Source: Desulfitobacteriaceae bacterium (GTDB lineage Bacteria > Bacillota > Dehalobacteriia > Dehalobacteriales > Dehalobacteriaceae). Taken from it: a stretch of DNA of 57,786 nt. The stretch covers positions 1 through 57,786 of the forward strand of contig JAQVXR010000002.1 of NCBI GenBank assembly GCA_028709045.1. Direction: 5' to 3'. The notes under the pieces are model-generated. The model searched no databases and was not told where the DNA came from. It worked only from the letters and a program-made list of their open reading frames with translations. This document shows, piece after piece, positions 43,698 to 52,165 of the stretch; positions within the stretch are counted from its first letter, which is position 1; every line of letters begins with the position of its first letter. Made by a program: the position numbers and the translations under genes.

Positions 43698-45305
43698 GTG
43701 ACAATTTTGTTTGGTTTGTTCGGCGGCTTAGCTATTTTTATTTTTGGTATGCATTTTATGGGCGAGGGTCTGCAAAAGGCTGCCGGAGACCGGATGCAAA
43801 AAATATTGGAGGCATTAACCAGTGTTCCGGTTATCGGTGTTTTGGTAGGGGCTTTGGTAACTGCGATTATCCAGAGTAGTAGTGCCACCACTGTGATGAC
43901 GGTTGGTTTTGTTAATGCCGGTTTGATGAATTTAAAACAGGCTATTTCAGTGATAATGGGCGCAAATATTGGGACAACCATGACCGCCCAGTTGATTGCT
44001 TTTAAACTGAGCAATTTTTATTTACCGATTATTGCATTAGGTTTTGGCTTTTACTTCTTTGCTAAAAGAAAAAATTTTAAATATATTGGACAAGTAGTTT
44101 TCAGTTTTGGTTTACTGCTGATGGGTTTGGAAATCATGGGAGACAGCATGAGACCCTTAAGAGAGTACCAGGGTTTTCGTGATGTCATTGCCAGCTTTGG
44201 GCAATACAAAATACTGGGCGTCATAACAGGCTTAGTAATGACTACCTTGATTCAGAGCAGCAGTGCCACAATCGGTATCTTGATGGCTATGTCCACTCAA
44301 GGACTTATCCCATTGGAGGTTGCTCTGCCCGTACTTTTAGGGGATAATATTGGGACTTGTGTCACCGCTGTTCTAGCCAGTATCGGAGCCAAACTGTCTG
44401 CAAAAAGAGCTGCAGTGGCCCATGTTTTCTTTAATGTAACGGGTACTCTGATTTTTGTTATTTTCATGCCGCTTTTTATAAAGTTGATTTTGACAATTTC
44501 ACCTCCGGATGATATCGCCAGGCAGATTGCCAATGCTCATACCAGCTTTAATTTAATTAATACCATGATATTCATACCGTTGATTTCCATATTCTCGAAT
44601 TTTATAACCAAAGTTGTTCCCGGCAAGGAGAAGATTATTAAGAAAGGGCCTGTTTATTTGGATCAAAGAGTATTAAGTTCTCCATCGATTGCTATTTCTG
44701 TGGCCAATATGGAGATTATCCGGATGGGGGAACTTGCTGCGGATAATTTGGATAATGCCATGCGCGCTTTTGTAAAGCGAGACGCTCAGTTACTCCAGGA
44801 TGTGATGGATATTGAAGATGTCATTGATCAATTGGAGGAAGATATTACTGAGTATTTGGCCAAGATTTCTCAACATCGGGGACTTACTGAATCATCATCT
44901 TCTCTGCATACAGGCCTTTTGCATGCAGTGAACGATATTGAAAGGGTGGGGGACCATGCCCATAATATTGCCCACTTAGCTGAGATATCTATTGAAGAAA
45001 ATATTCCCTATTCTGAATATGCTCTTAATGAACTAAAGATAATGCATAAACTTGTTTCCGATACTTTTAAAGCTGCTGTTCAAGGGTTGAGGGATAATGA
45101 TATTACTCTTGCGGAAAAGGTACTTGAAAATGAAATGAAGATTGACGAAATGGAGAAGAGCTTAAGGCGAAGTCACATTCTTCGTTTAAATGAAGGTTAC
45201 TGCATACCTCATTCCGGTGTAATCTTCCTTGACATTATCAGCAACCTAGAGCGGGTAGGTGACCATTCTACGAATATTGCTAGTGTGGTGAAGCAGGATA
45301 TATAA
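43698..45305 (+). CDS. Na+/phosphate symporter family protein (NptA-like) with PhoU-like C-terminus
   Basis: Membrane carrier for phosphate with Na+. The 535-aa protein has about eight to nine membrane segments in residues 1 to about 310. Two repeated QSSSAT motifs (near residues 58 and 193) are the family signature. A PhoU-like helical domain occupies about 335-530 (ERVGDHAHNIA, ERVGDHSTNIA). GTG 43698 follows AAAGGAG at 10 nt; the longer upstream frame is unlikely. It is inserted between ylzJ and the SpoIIIE gene relative to B. subtilis. Confidence 0.92.
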   Translation: MTILFGLFGGLAIFIFGMHFMGEGLQKAAGDRMQKILEALTSVPVIGVLVGALVTAIIQSSSATTVMTVGFVNAGLMNLKQAISVIMGANIGTTMTAQLIAFKLSNFYLPIIALGFGFYFFAKRKNFKYIGQVVFSFGLLLMGLEIMGDSMRPLREYQGFRDVIASFGQYKILGVITGLVMTTLIQSSSATIGILMAMSTQGLIPLEVALPVLLGDNIGTCVTAVLASIGAKLSAKRAAVAHVFFNVTGTLIFVIFMPLFIKLILTISPPDDIARQIANAHTSFNLINTMIFIPLISIFSNFITKVVPGKEKIIKKGPVYLDQRVLSSPSIAISVANMEIIRMGELAADNLDNAMRAFVKRDAQLLQDVMDIEDVIDQLEEDITEYLAKISQHRGLTESSSSLHTGLLHAVNDIERVGDHAHNIAHLAEISIEENIPYSEYALNELKIMHKLVSDTFKAAVQGLRDNDITLAEKVLENEMKIDEMEKSLRRSHILRLNEGYCIPHSGVIFLDIISNLERVGDHSTNIASVVKQDI

Positions 45306-45348
45306 TAGGTTTTAACGAAAACAAGTTATTTTGTCCTAAATCCAAACA

Positions 45349-45374
45349 TGCGCAACAGAGAGTTGCGCTTTTTT
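45349..45374 (+). terminator. Terminator after the symporter gene
   Basis: GCGCAAC (45350-45356), loop AGAGA and GTTGCGC (45362-45368) precede TTTTTT. Confidence 0.85.
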
Positions 45375-45432
45375 AAAGGAGTTCTGCTCATCGATATCGA
45401 AACAATGTCATCTGAAAAGGAGGCGACAGGCT

Positions 45433-47682
45433 TTGGCCGGGAAGGTTTCTCAAGGATTGAAGGAAGGGTTAAAAAACGAAATCATCGGGATAGCAATGAT
45501 TGCTGTATCTATCCTGCTCCTCGTTAGTTTTTGGCTGGTGCCAGTCGGATATTATTCACCATATTCGTCCAGAGCCGGCGCTGTAGGAGGGTTTCTCGTT
45601 AGAGTATTGGCAGGAATTGCCGGAAACGGGAGATTTTTATTTCCCCTAATAATGGGAGTTGCCGGCTTCGTAATGATGCGGGGCAAATCAAAATCCATTT
45701 TAAAACAAAAATTTTTAGGGATGTTGATCCTCTTTTTAACCGCCTTGGCTTGGCTGCATTTTCCAGTCAGTGCTCCTAACGTTAAAACATATTTGGCTCT
45801 TGGAGTTCAGGGGAGTGGCGGTGGTTTGGCCGGAGCAGTCATTTGTTGGTTACTGAAGACGGGGTTTGGCAGAATTGGTGCTATGGTTATATTAAGCGCT
45901 TTTACCATAGTCAGTGTTCTGTTGATTACCGATATATCCCTGGCTGGGGTACTTAAGAAAATTTGGGCTAAAATACTTACCTTTTATCAATCGGTAAAGC
46001 AGTTTTTATTAAATTTTCTCTATGAAGAGGTTGACGAAGATTCATTAAAGTCTGCTAAAAATAAATCGGTTTCCAACCTGCCCTATGAAAAAGAAGAACA
46101 GGATGTACCGGTGATTATTTCCCATGATGAGATGTTCCATGATGAAAATGTTGTAAAAAAGCAAGAAGAAGAGGTTAATCCTCTTCCCCGGCCTTTAGAG
46201 ATAGTTTCTCGACAGGAAAAAGATGATAGTTGCGATAAAGATAAAGATAAAGTTAAAGATAAAGATGCCGGTGAGTATACCTTGCCAAACACAGATATCT
46301 TGCAGGAAAGTGTTAAAGTAAAGAACCCACGTATTAGTAAGGATATCACCGATCGGATTCGTTTGCTGGAAGAAACATTAGACAGTTTTGGGGTTAAGGT
46401 AAAAGTTACCCAAGTAAGCTGCGGCCCCGCTGTGACCAGGTATGAAATGCAGCCTTGCCCGGGGGTTAAAGTTAGCAAAATTCTCAGCCTTTCGGACGAT
46501 ATAGCGCTCAATCTTGCAGCTCGTGATGTCAGAATTGAAGCTCCGGTTCCTGGAAAATCAGTGATTGGCATTGAGGTGCCTAGGGATGAGGTCTCGACTG
46601 TCTGTTTCCGCGAGGTACTGGAAAGCAGCCAGTTTTTGCAGTCAAAATCAAAATTGACAATTGCTCTAGGAAAAGATATTACCGGAAATTCAGTGGTGGC
46701 GGATTTAGCTTCAATGCCCCACCTTTTAATTGCCGGGGCAACCGGTTCCGGAAAGAGCGTCTGTATGAATACGTTAATTTGCAGTATTCTTTTCAAGGCT
46801 CGACCAGGGGATGTTAAATTTCTCATGATAGATCCTAAAATGGTAGAATTGACTAATTATAATGGTTTGCCTCATCTACTTTCCCCGGTTATTACAGATT
46901 TAAAAAAAGCAGCAGGAGCACTAAAATGGGTAGTGCGTGAAATGGAAAATCGGTACAATGTTTTTGCCTCCACCGGGGTAAAAGATTTGTATAGTTTTAA
47001 TGAGTTAAAGCAAGGCTCCGGGGAAGAAATTCCCCAGATTGTTGTGGTAATTGATGAATTAGCAGATTTGATGATGGTAGCGGCTAGAGATGTGGAAGAT
47101 TCTATCTGCCGGCTGGCCCAAATGGCTCGTGCGGCGGGCATTCATCTATTGGTAGCAACCCAGCGGCCCTCTGTGGATGTCATTACCGGCTTAATTAAAG
47201 CAAACATCCCTTCGCGAATTGCTTTTGCCGTATCGTCGCAGATTGATTCTAGAACCATTCTTGATATGGCAGGGGCGGAAAAGCTATTAGGTAAAGGTGA
47301 CATGCTTTTTTACCCGGTAGGTGCTGCTAAGCCCATTCGGGTACAGGGTGTATTTCTTTCCGAACAAGAAATTGGCGCGTTGGTCCAATATTTAAAAGCA
47401 CAGGGAAAACCCCAGTACGTTGATGGGGTGACCACTTCAGGAAGTCAAAAAGGCGAAAAGCCTTTAGAGGATGAACTGTTTTCAGATGCTGCTAAAATGG
47501 TTATTGAAGCAGGACAGGCATCTGTCTCACTTCTCCAACGCCGCTTTCGCATTGGTTATTCTCGGGCAGCTCGATTAATGGATATGCTGGAGAGTAGAGG
47601 AATTGTCGGAGGGTATGAGGGATCGAAGCCAAGGAGTGTACTTATCAGTATGGAGCAATTTGAAAATTTGGCCAATCAGTAA
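45433..47682 (+). CDS. ftsK: DNA translocase FtsK/SpoIIIE
   Basis: Hexameric ATP-driven DNA pump that clears chromosome DNA from the septum and, in spore formers, fills the forespore. The 749-aa protein has four membrane segments in residues about 18-175. An acidic/basic linker (about 195-290) follows, including a run of DK units (268-277). The motor domain has Walker A GATGSGKSV and VVIDELADLM, then ATQRPSVDV. The winged-helix gamma domain (LLQRRFRIGYSRAARLMD) binds orienting sequences. TTG start 9 nt after AAAAGGAGG. By synteny it is SpoIIIE. Confidence 0.96.
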   Translation: MAGKVSQGLKEGLKNEIIGIAMIAVSILLLVSFWLVPVGYYSPYSSRAGAVGGFLVRVLAGIAGNGRFLFPLIMGVAGFVMMRGKSKSILKQKFLGMLILFLTALAWLHFPVSAPNVKTYLALGVQGSGGGLAGAVICWLLKTGFGRIGAMVILSAFTIVSVLLITDISLAGVLKKIWAKILTFYQSVKQFLLNFLYEEVDEDSLKSAKNKSVSNLPYEKEEQDVPVIISHDEMFHDENVVKKQEEEVNPLPRPLEIVSRQEKDDSCDKDKDKVKDKDAGEYTLPNTDILQESVKVKNPRISKDITDRIRLLEETLDSFGVKVKVTQVSCGPAVTRYEMQPCPGVKVSKILSLSDDIALNLAARDVRIEAPVPGKSVIGIEVPRDEVSTVCFREVLESSQFLQSKSKLTIALGKDITGNSVVADLASMPHLLIAGATGSGKSVCMNTLICSILFKARPGDVKFLMIDPKMVELTNYNGLPHLLSPVITDLKKAAGALKWVVREMENRYNVFASTGVKDLYSFNELKQGSGEEIPQIVVVIDELADLMMVAARDVEDSICRLAQMARAAGIHLLVATQRPSVDVITGLIKANIPSRIAFAVSSQIDSRTILDMAGAEKLLGKGDMLFYPVGAAKPIRVQGVFLSEQEIGALVQYLKAQGKPQYVDGVTTSGSQKGEKPLEDELFSDAAKMVIEAGQASVSLLQRRFRIGYSRAARLMDMLESRGIVGGYEGSKPRSVLISMEQFENLANQ
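46234..46263 (+). repeat. In-frame GATAAA hexamer repeat in ftsK
   Basis: Three GATAAA units, one GTTAAA and one GATAAA encode Asp-Lys pairs in the ftsK linker. A hexamer array can change copy number without a frameshift. Confidence 0.8.
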
Positions 47683-47711
47683 AAGTTAAAAGAATGCCAT
47701 TGTGGATTTTG

Positions 47712-47740
47712 TTGTTTTATCCCGTATGCTTTGTTATACT
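47712..47740 (+). promoter_or_regulatory. Probable promoter upstream of mnmH
   Basis: TTGTTT (47712-47717), 17 bp, TATACT (47735-47740). Confidence 0.5.
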
Positions 47741-47816
47741 ATTTTTAAGATTAAAAAAGCAAGATGCTTGCTAACGATGGCAAAACTTAAAAGGACAGAG
47801 AAAACAGGAGAATAAA

Positions 47817-48842
47817 ATGATAACGCCTTTAGAAATCGACCAAGCATTAAGTCTATCCTATCCACTGTTTGTCGATGTCCGTTCTGAGAGGGAATTTAAA
47901 GTAGATCATATTCCCGGGGCAATCAATGTTCCCTTGTTTAATGATGAGGAGCGGGCACTTGTGGGAACGGTTTATAAAACTCAAAGTCCGGAACAGGCCC
48001 GATATTTAGGTTTAAAAATAGTTTCCCCAAAATTGCCGGATTTAGTGCAATTGATCCAGAGCCAAGGAGAAGGTCGCGAGATTGTCTTATACTGCTGGCG
48101 GGGAGGCATGAGAAGCCTTTCTCTGGCTACTGTGCTTGATTTAATGAATATACATGTTTATCGGTTGTGCGGAGGATATAAATCTTTTCGCCGCTGGATA
48201 TGTTCTTATTTCTCACAGGATAGTTTTCCTTTTCAGGTGGTTGTTGTTCACGGTTTAACGGGTACGGGAAAAACAAATGTTCTAAAAAAGTTAGCTGAGC
48301 GGGGAGTACCTGTTCTGGATTTGGAGGGATTGGCGGGTCACAGGGGCTCTGTATTTGGCTCTGTCGGTCTTTCGGATCAACCGACCCAAAAATACTTTGA
48401 ATCGTTGATCTGGAATCAATGTGATAAATTTAAGAACCTAGGTTATCTAGTTGTCGAATGCGAGAGCAAAAGGATTGGCAGATTAGTATTACCACTCCTT
48501 TTAATTAATGGGATGAAAGCTGGAAGACATATTTTACTATATGATACGTTGGACAATAGAGTTAAACGTATTTTTGAAGAATATGATGTAAATAAGAATC
48601 GAGAGGAACTGGCAAAAATATTAGGCAACTTGAAAAATAGATTAGGACTCAAAAGAATTAATGAGTGGCAAAGCTTAATCATGGAAGGTAAATCATATCC
48701 CGTGTTGGAGAAGCTGCTTGTTGATTATTATGATGTTTTTTATAAATACACGGACCATCCCTCTGCCGAGTTCGAATTAAGTGTTAACTCGGCTGATGAG
48801 GACCTAGCGGCAAATGAGATTGCGGACTTTTTAACAAAATAA
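47817..48842 (+). CDS. mnmH: tRNA 2-selenouridine synthase
   Basis: Replaces sulfur by selenium in the wobble 2-thiouridine of some tRNAs, using selenophosphate. The 341-aa protein has a rhodanese domain (VDVRSEREF, the active-site Cys in CWRGGMRS at C93) and a P-loop domain with GLTGTGKT (146-153). It implies that the genome has selD for selenophosphate, not seen here. ATG has AGGAG. It is followed by a rodZ-like gene after 17 bp. Confidence 0.92.
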   Translation: MITPLEIDQALSLSYPLFVDVRSEREFKVDHIPGAINVPLFNDEERALVGTVYKTQSPEQARYLGLKIVSPKLPDLVQLIQSQGEGREIVLYCWRGGMRSLSLATVLDLMNIHVYRLCGGYKSFRRWICSYFSQDSFPFQVVVVHGLTGTGKTNVLKKLAERGVPVLDLEGLAGHRGSVFGSVGLSDQPTQKYFESLIWNQCDKFKNLGYLVVECESKRIGRLVLPLLLINGMKAGRHILLYDTLDNRVKRIFEEYDVNKNREELAKILGNLKNRLGLKRINEWQSLIMEGKSYPVLEKLLVDYYDVFYKYTDHPSAEFELSVNSADEDLAANEIADFLTK

Positions 48843-48859
48843 TTCCCGAGGTGATTATC

Positions 48860-49627
48860 ATGAGCCAGATAGGAGAGGAATTAGTAAGGGCTAGACTTGA
48901 AAGAGGATTAAGCCTGCACGATGTGGAGGAGGCTACCAAAATCCGGGCTAAATACTTGACGGCTTTGGAGGAGGAAGAATTCGATTCCTTACCGGGCAGG
49001 GTATATGTCATTGGTTTCCTGCGCACTTATGGGAAGTTTTTAGGGCTTGATGATGAAATGCTTGTTTCCGAGTACAAAGAACAGTACGGAACAACAACAA
49101 TTTTTATTGAAGAAGAGATAGCTGCTCCTAAAACAGATAAAAAAAATAACAAAAAATTTCTTGTTATTCTGTTCTGCGCTGTATTGCTGGTAGTTTGTGC
49201 CGTTGTCTTATTAAAGCTTTCCGGTTCTGATTCTCCACCGCCGGCAAATCCTTCCGGAATGGAAACTCCTGTCGAAGATACGGCAAATCAGAATAAACCT
49301 TCGGAGGATCAAAACAAGCTCCCAGGAAATAATGAAAATGAATCACCTTTTACACCATCAGAAAATACGGATGAGAAGGAACAAGAAGTAACAGTTACAG
49401 TAAATGTCAAGGAAGCTACCTGCTGGTTGAATGTAAATATAGATGGTAAAAACAATTTTCGCGGTACTCTTGTGGCTGGGGAGTCTCGGACATTTACCGG
49501 CAAAAGTCTGATAAAAATCAGGTTTGGTAATGCCGGGGCAGCGGAGGTCGTCACTAACCAAGGAACCGAGTATCCGGTAGGCATGTCAGGCCAGGTTGTG
49601 GATAAGGAGTATACCATTAACAATTAA
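48860..49627 (+). CDS. rodZ: RodZ-like cytoskeletal membrane protein (helix-turn-helix, YmfM type)
   Basis: The 255-aa protein has an N-terminal helix-turn-helix (IGEELVRARLERGLSLHDVEEATKI), a membrane helix at about 100-120 and a low-complexity Pro/Asn/Glu/Ser-rich stretch (125-170). The C-terminal DUF4115-like beta domain (ATCWLNVNIDGK) completes it. Family members link MreB to the membrane and set rod shape. ATG 48860 is 5 nt after GAGGTGA; GTG 48851 overlaps it. B. subtilis has ymfM just before pgsA, as here with rimO between. Confidence 0.88.
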   Translation: MSQIGEELVRARLERGLSLHDVEEATKIRAKYLTALEEEEFDSLPGRVYVIGFLRTYGKFLGLDDEMLVSEYKEQYGTTTIFIEEEIAAPKTDKKNNKKFLVILFCAVLLVVCAVVLLKLSGSDSPPPANPSGMETPVEDTANQNKPSEDQNKLPGNNENESPFTPSENTDEKEQEVTVTVNVKEATCWLNVNIDGKNNFRGTLVAGESRTFTGKSLIKIRFGNAGAAEVVTNQGTEYPVGMSGQVVDKEYTINN

Positions 49628-49648
49628 TAAGGGAAAAGAGGATTAGGT

Positions 49649-50971
49649 TTGACCTATAATATTGCACTGGCTAGTCTCGGGTGTTCCAAAAACTTGGTCG
49701 ACAGTGAGATTATGCTTGGTCTCTTAAAAGAAAATAATTATCAAATAACAGAAGATTTTATCAAGGCGGATGTCATTATCGTGAACACCTGCGGGTTTAT
49801 CCTATCTGCCAAGGAGGAATCTATTGAGACGATCCTTTCTATGGCTCAATACAAAAAAACCGGAAACTGTAAAGTACTGGTGGCAACCGGGTGTTTAGTT
49901 GAGAAATACCGGGAAGAGCTGGCTCAGGAACTCCCGGAGATTGATGGTTGGTTGGGAACAGGTGACTTTCAAAATATAGTATCTTTACTTGATTTAAAGT
50001 TAAAAGGCAAGACTTCTTTCTCCATGCCATTGCCGGAAGAATTTCATCGGTTTAGAATGCGCACAACTCCAGAGCATCTGGCATATGTAAAAATAGCCGA
50101 AGGTTGTGATAATCGGTGTACCTATTGTCTAATTCCCCAGATGAGGGGCAGGTACCATAGTAAACCGATGGAATCTATCAGGCAGGAGGTTAGGGAACTT
50201 CTTTCTCAGGGAGTGAAGGAGATCAATCTGATAGCTCAGGACAGCACTTATTATGGTATGGATATCTACGGAGAAGAGAAATTGCCGGAATTATTAGCTT
50301 CTCTCGCAGAGGAAGATGTTCCTTGGATTCGTTTATTTTACAGCTATCCGGCAAGGATATCGAAAAAATTGTTAGATGTTTTGGCGGCGTATCCTAATAT
50401 ATGCAAATACCTGGATATACCCATCCAGCATGCGGATGATTTTATATTAAGGAGAATGGGTAGACATGAAACCGGGGAAGATTTGGTCCGGTTAATTGAT
50501 ACTATTCAAGAGACAATTCCGCAAGCAGCAATTAGAACTACGTGCATGGTTGGATTTCCCGGGGAAACGGAAGAAAGATTTGAAAACCTGCTTGATTTTG
50601 TTTCTAAAGTAAAATTTGATTGGTTGGGCGCATTCACTTTTTCCAGAGAAGAAGATACTCCGGCAGCACTCTTATCGGAACAGGTGCCGGAAGAAATTAA
50701 ACAAGATCGCTATGATCGATTGATGTCCTTACAAACGGAAATTTCTCTAGAGAATAAGAAAAAATGGCTTGGTAGAACAATTAATGTGTTAGTTGAAGGA
50801 AAATCATCTGGTAATCCCGAATATTTTATTGGAAGATCGCAATTTCAAGCGCCGGATGTGGACGGTGTGGTGTTCATAAAGGCCCGAAACCTAAAAGTTG
50901 GCCAATTTGTTCCGGTGACGATAAGCGATTCTGATATTTATGATTTGGTAGGAGAGATTAAAGCGCAATGA
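49649..50971 (+). CDS. rimO: Ribosomal protein S12 methylthiotransferase RimO
   Basis: Radical-SAM enzyme that adds a methylthio group to an aspartate of ribosomal protein S12. The 440-aa protein has the N-terminal UPF0004 domain (LASLGCSKNLVDSE), the radical-SAM motif CDNRCTYC (near residue 153) and a C-terminal TRAM domain (FIKARNLKVGQFVPVTI). The SKNLVDSE stretch separates it from MiaB. TTG start with a weak GAGG site. It ends overlapping pgsA by 4 bp. Confidence 0.94.
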   Translation: MTYNIALASLGCSKNLVDSEIMLGLLKENNYQITEDFIKADVIIVNTCGFILSAKEESIETILSMAQYKKTGNCKVLVATGCLVEKYREELAQELPEIDGWLGTGDFQNIVSLLDLKLKGKTSFSMPLPEEFHRFRMRTTPEHLAYVKIAEGCDNRCTYCLIPQMRGRYHSKPMESIRQEVRELLSQGVKEINLIAQDSTYYGMDIYGEEKLPELLASLAEEDVPWIRLFYSYPARISKKLLDVLAAYPNICKYLDIPIQHADDFILRRMGRHETGEDLVRLIDTIQETIPQAAIRTTCMVGFPGETEERFENLLDFVSKVKFDWLGAFTFSREEDTPAALLSEQVPEEIKQDRYDRLMSLQTEISLENKKKWLGRTINVLVEGKSSGNPEYFIGRSQFQAPDVDGVVFIKARNLKVGQFVPVTISDSDIYDLVGEIKAQ

Positions 50972-51507
50972 ATTTGGCCAACAAGTTGACATTAGCAAGA
51001 ATTTTCCTAGTGCCTATATTTATGTTAATATTACTCACCAGAATACCCCTATATGGTGATTATTTGGCTGCCTTAGTATTCATTATTGCTGCCAGTACAG
51101 ATGGTTTGGATGGTTATATTGCCCGGTCCCGAAAACAAGTAACCAATCTGGGTAAATTTATGGACCCCTTGGCAGACAAATTATTAATTTCAGCAGCACT
51201 TATTTCCCTGGTAGAACTGGATCTTATTAAGGCATGGGTTGCTATTGTCATCATCAGCAGGGAATTTGCAGTTTCCGGATTAAGAGCGATTGCTGCAGGA
51301 GAGGGAGTAATCATTGCTGCTTCTAAGCTTGGTAAATATAAAACCGTATCTCAGATTGTTGCAATTGTAGTTATTCTTTTACATGACTTCCCTTTTAGTG
51401 CATGGCAAATTCCCATCGGTCAGATCCTTTTGTATATAGCTGTGATTTTTACTATCGTCTCGGGGGTAGATTATTTTATAAAAGCAAGAAGGCTTCTCAA
51501 AAAATAA
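50968..51507 (+). CDS. pgsA: CDP-diacylglycerol--glycerol-3-phosphate 3-phosphatidyltransferase
   Basis: Makes phosphatidylglycerol phosphate. The 179-aa membrane protein has the CDP-alcohol transferase motif DGLDGYIARSRKQVTNLGKF-x-D-x3-D (about 49-72). About five hydrophobic helices are visible. ATG overlaps the rimO stop (ATGA). Confidence 0.95.
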   Translation: MNLANKLTLARIFLVPIFMLILLTRIPLYGDYLAALVFIIAASTDGLDGYIARSRKQVTNLGKFMDPLADKLLISAALISLVELDLIKAWVAIVIISREFAVSGLRAIAAGEGVIIAASKLGKYKTVSQIVAIVVILLHDFPFSAWQIPIGQILLYIAVIFTIVSGVDYFIKARRLLKK

Positions 51508-51528
51508 GCGCTTAGGCGCTTCTTTTAG
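51506..51528 (+). terminator. Terminator after pgsA
   Basis: AAGCGC, loop TTAG, GCGCTT, then CTTTT. The stem is short and begins at the pgsA stop codon. Confidence 0.6.
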
Positions 51529-51565
51529 TTAAGAGAAAGTCCTTTTCTTTTTGCCATCCATTTCA

Positions 51566-51596
51566 TAAGGTTTTTACCTTATCCTCATGTTATACT
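51566..51596 (+). promoter_or_regulatory. Palindrome and -10 element upstream of the membrane-protein/FtsH-like pair
   Basis: ATAAGGT-TTTT-ACCTTAT (51566-51583) is a perfect 7-bp inverted repeat. TATACT (51591-51596) follows 7 nt later and could be a -10, placing the palindrome over the -35 region. The -35 itself is poor, as expected for an activated or repressed promoter. Confidence 0.4.
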
Positions 51597-51634
51597 TTTA
51601 TGAGAGAGTCGTATGATGGGGGTGAAAGATATCA

Positions 51635-52153
51635 ATGAAAGTGAATATAAAAAGTTTTGTCTGGACCGTGATTTTTGCCGGTCTTTTTTTCGGCCTGTTG
51701 GTCGGCTTACAGTTTGGGATAAAATCTCTATTTGTAGATGACCGTTTTGAAAAACAACTGGCGACAGTTTCGGGAATTGAAGATATCAGTATTGATCAGG
51801 AACAGGTGATTAATATCCAAGTAAGCCAGGAAGAAAACATTAAAACTGTTTATGAAGAAATTGACCAAATTATCAAAAACAAAAGATATACGGTAAATGT
51901 AATCAGTAATTCTACGGAAAAACTTGATCGCTTGGGAGAAAAATGCGAGATTGCTATTGAGGAAGCAATGGTTCGAGGGAACTTCATAGAAATGGAAACT
52001 TACGTCGCTCAGCTTGCTCACGATAATCAAGCTGAAGCAGATGTTTTTATTGACGAAAAAAGAGTCTACCTACAGTTGAGGTCAGGCAGCAATTATCTAT
52101 ACAGGGTAATTAACCGTCCTCAAACAGTTCAAGAATTGGCAAATCGGACATAA
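51635..52153 (+). CDS. Membrane-anchored protein of unknown function (172 aa)
   Basis: I do not recognise this family. One N-terminal membrane segment (about 8-30) is followed by a soluble, charged domain. It opens with a small repeat-like alpha/beta part (SIDQEQVINIQVSQEENIKTVYEEI), then a helical part (GEKCEIAIEEAMVRGNFIEMETYVAQ) and a C-terminal strand (VFIDEKRVYLQLR). Starts with ATG after GGGGGTG. It ends 12 bp before the FtsH-like protease gene, which has no extracytoplasmic domain of its own, so a paired function is plausible but unproven. Confidence 0.7.
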   Translation: MKVNIKSFVWTVIFAGLFFGLLVGLQFGIKSLFVDDRFEKQLATVSGIEDISIDQEQVINIQVSQEENIKTVYEEIDQIIKNKRYTVNVISNSTEKLDRLGEKCEIAIEEAMVRGNFIEMETYVAQLAHDNQAEADVFIDEKRVYLQLRSGSNYLYRVINRPQTVQELANRT

Positions 52154-52165
52154 GGGGGGATGTTG

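Noticed and set aside
46083-46826. A 247-codon minus-strand open frame inside ftsK
   Set aside because: It lies entirely within conserved FtsK coding sequence and has a composition typical of an antisense shadow.
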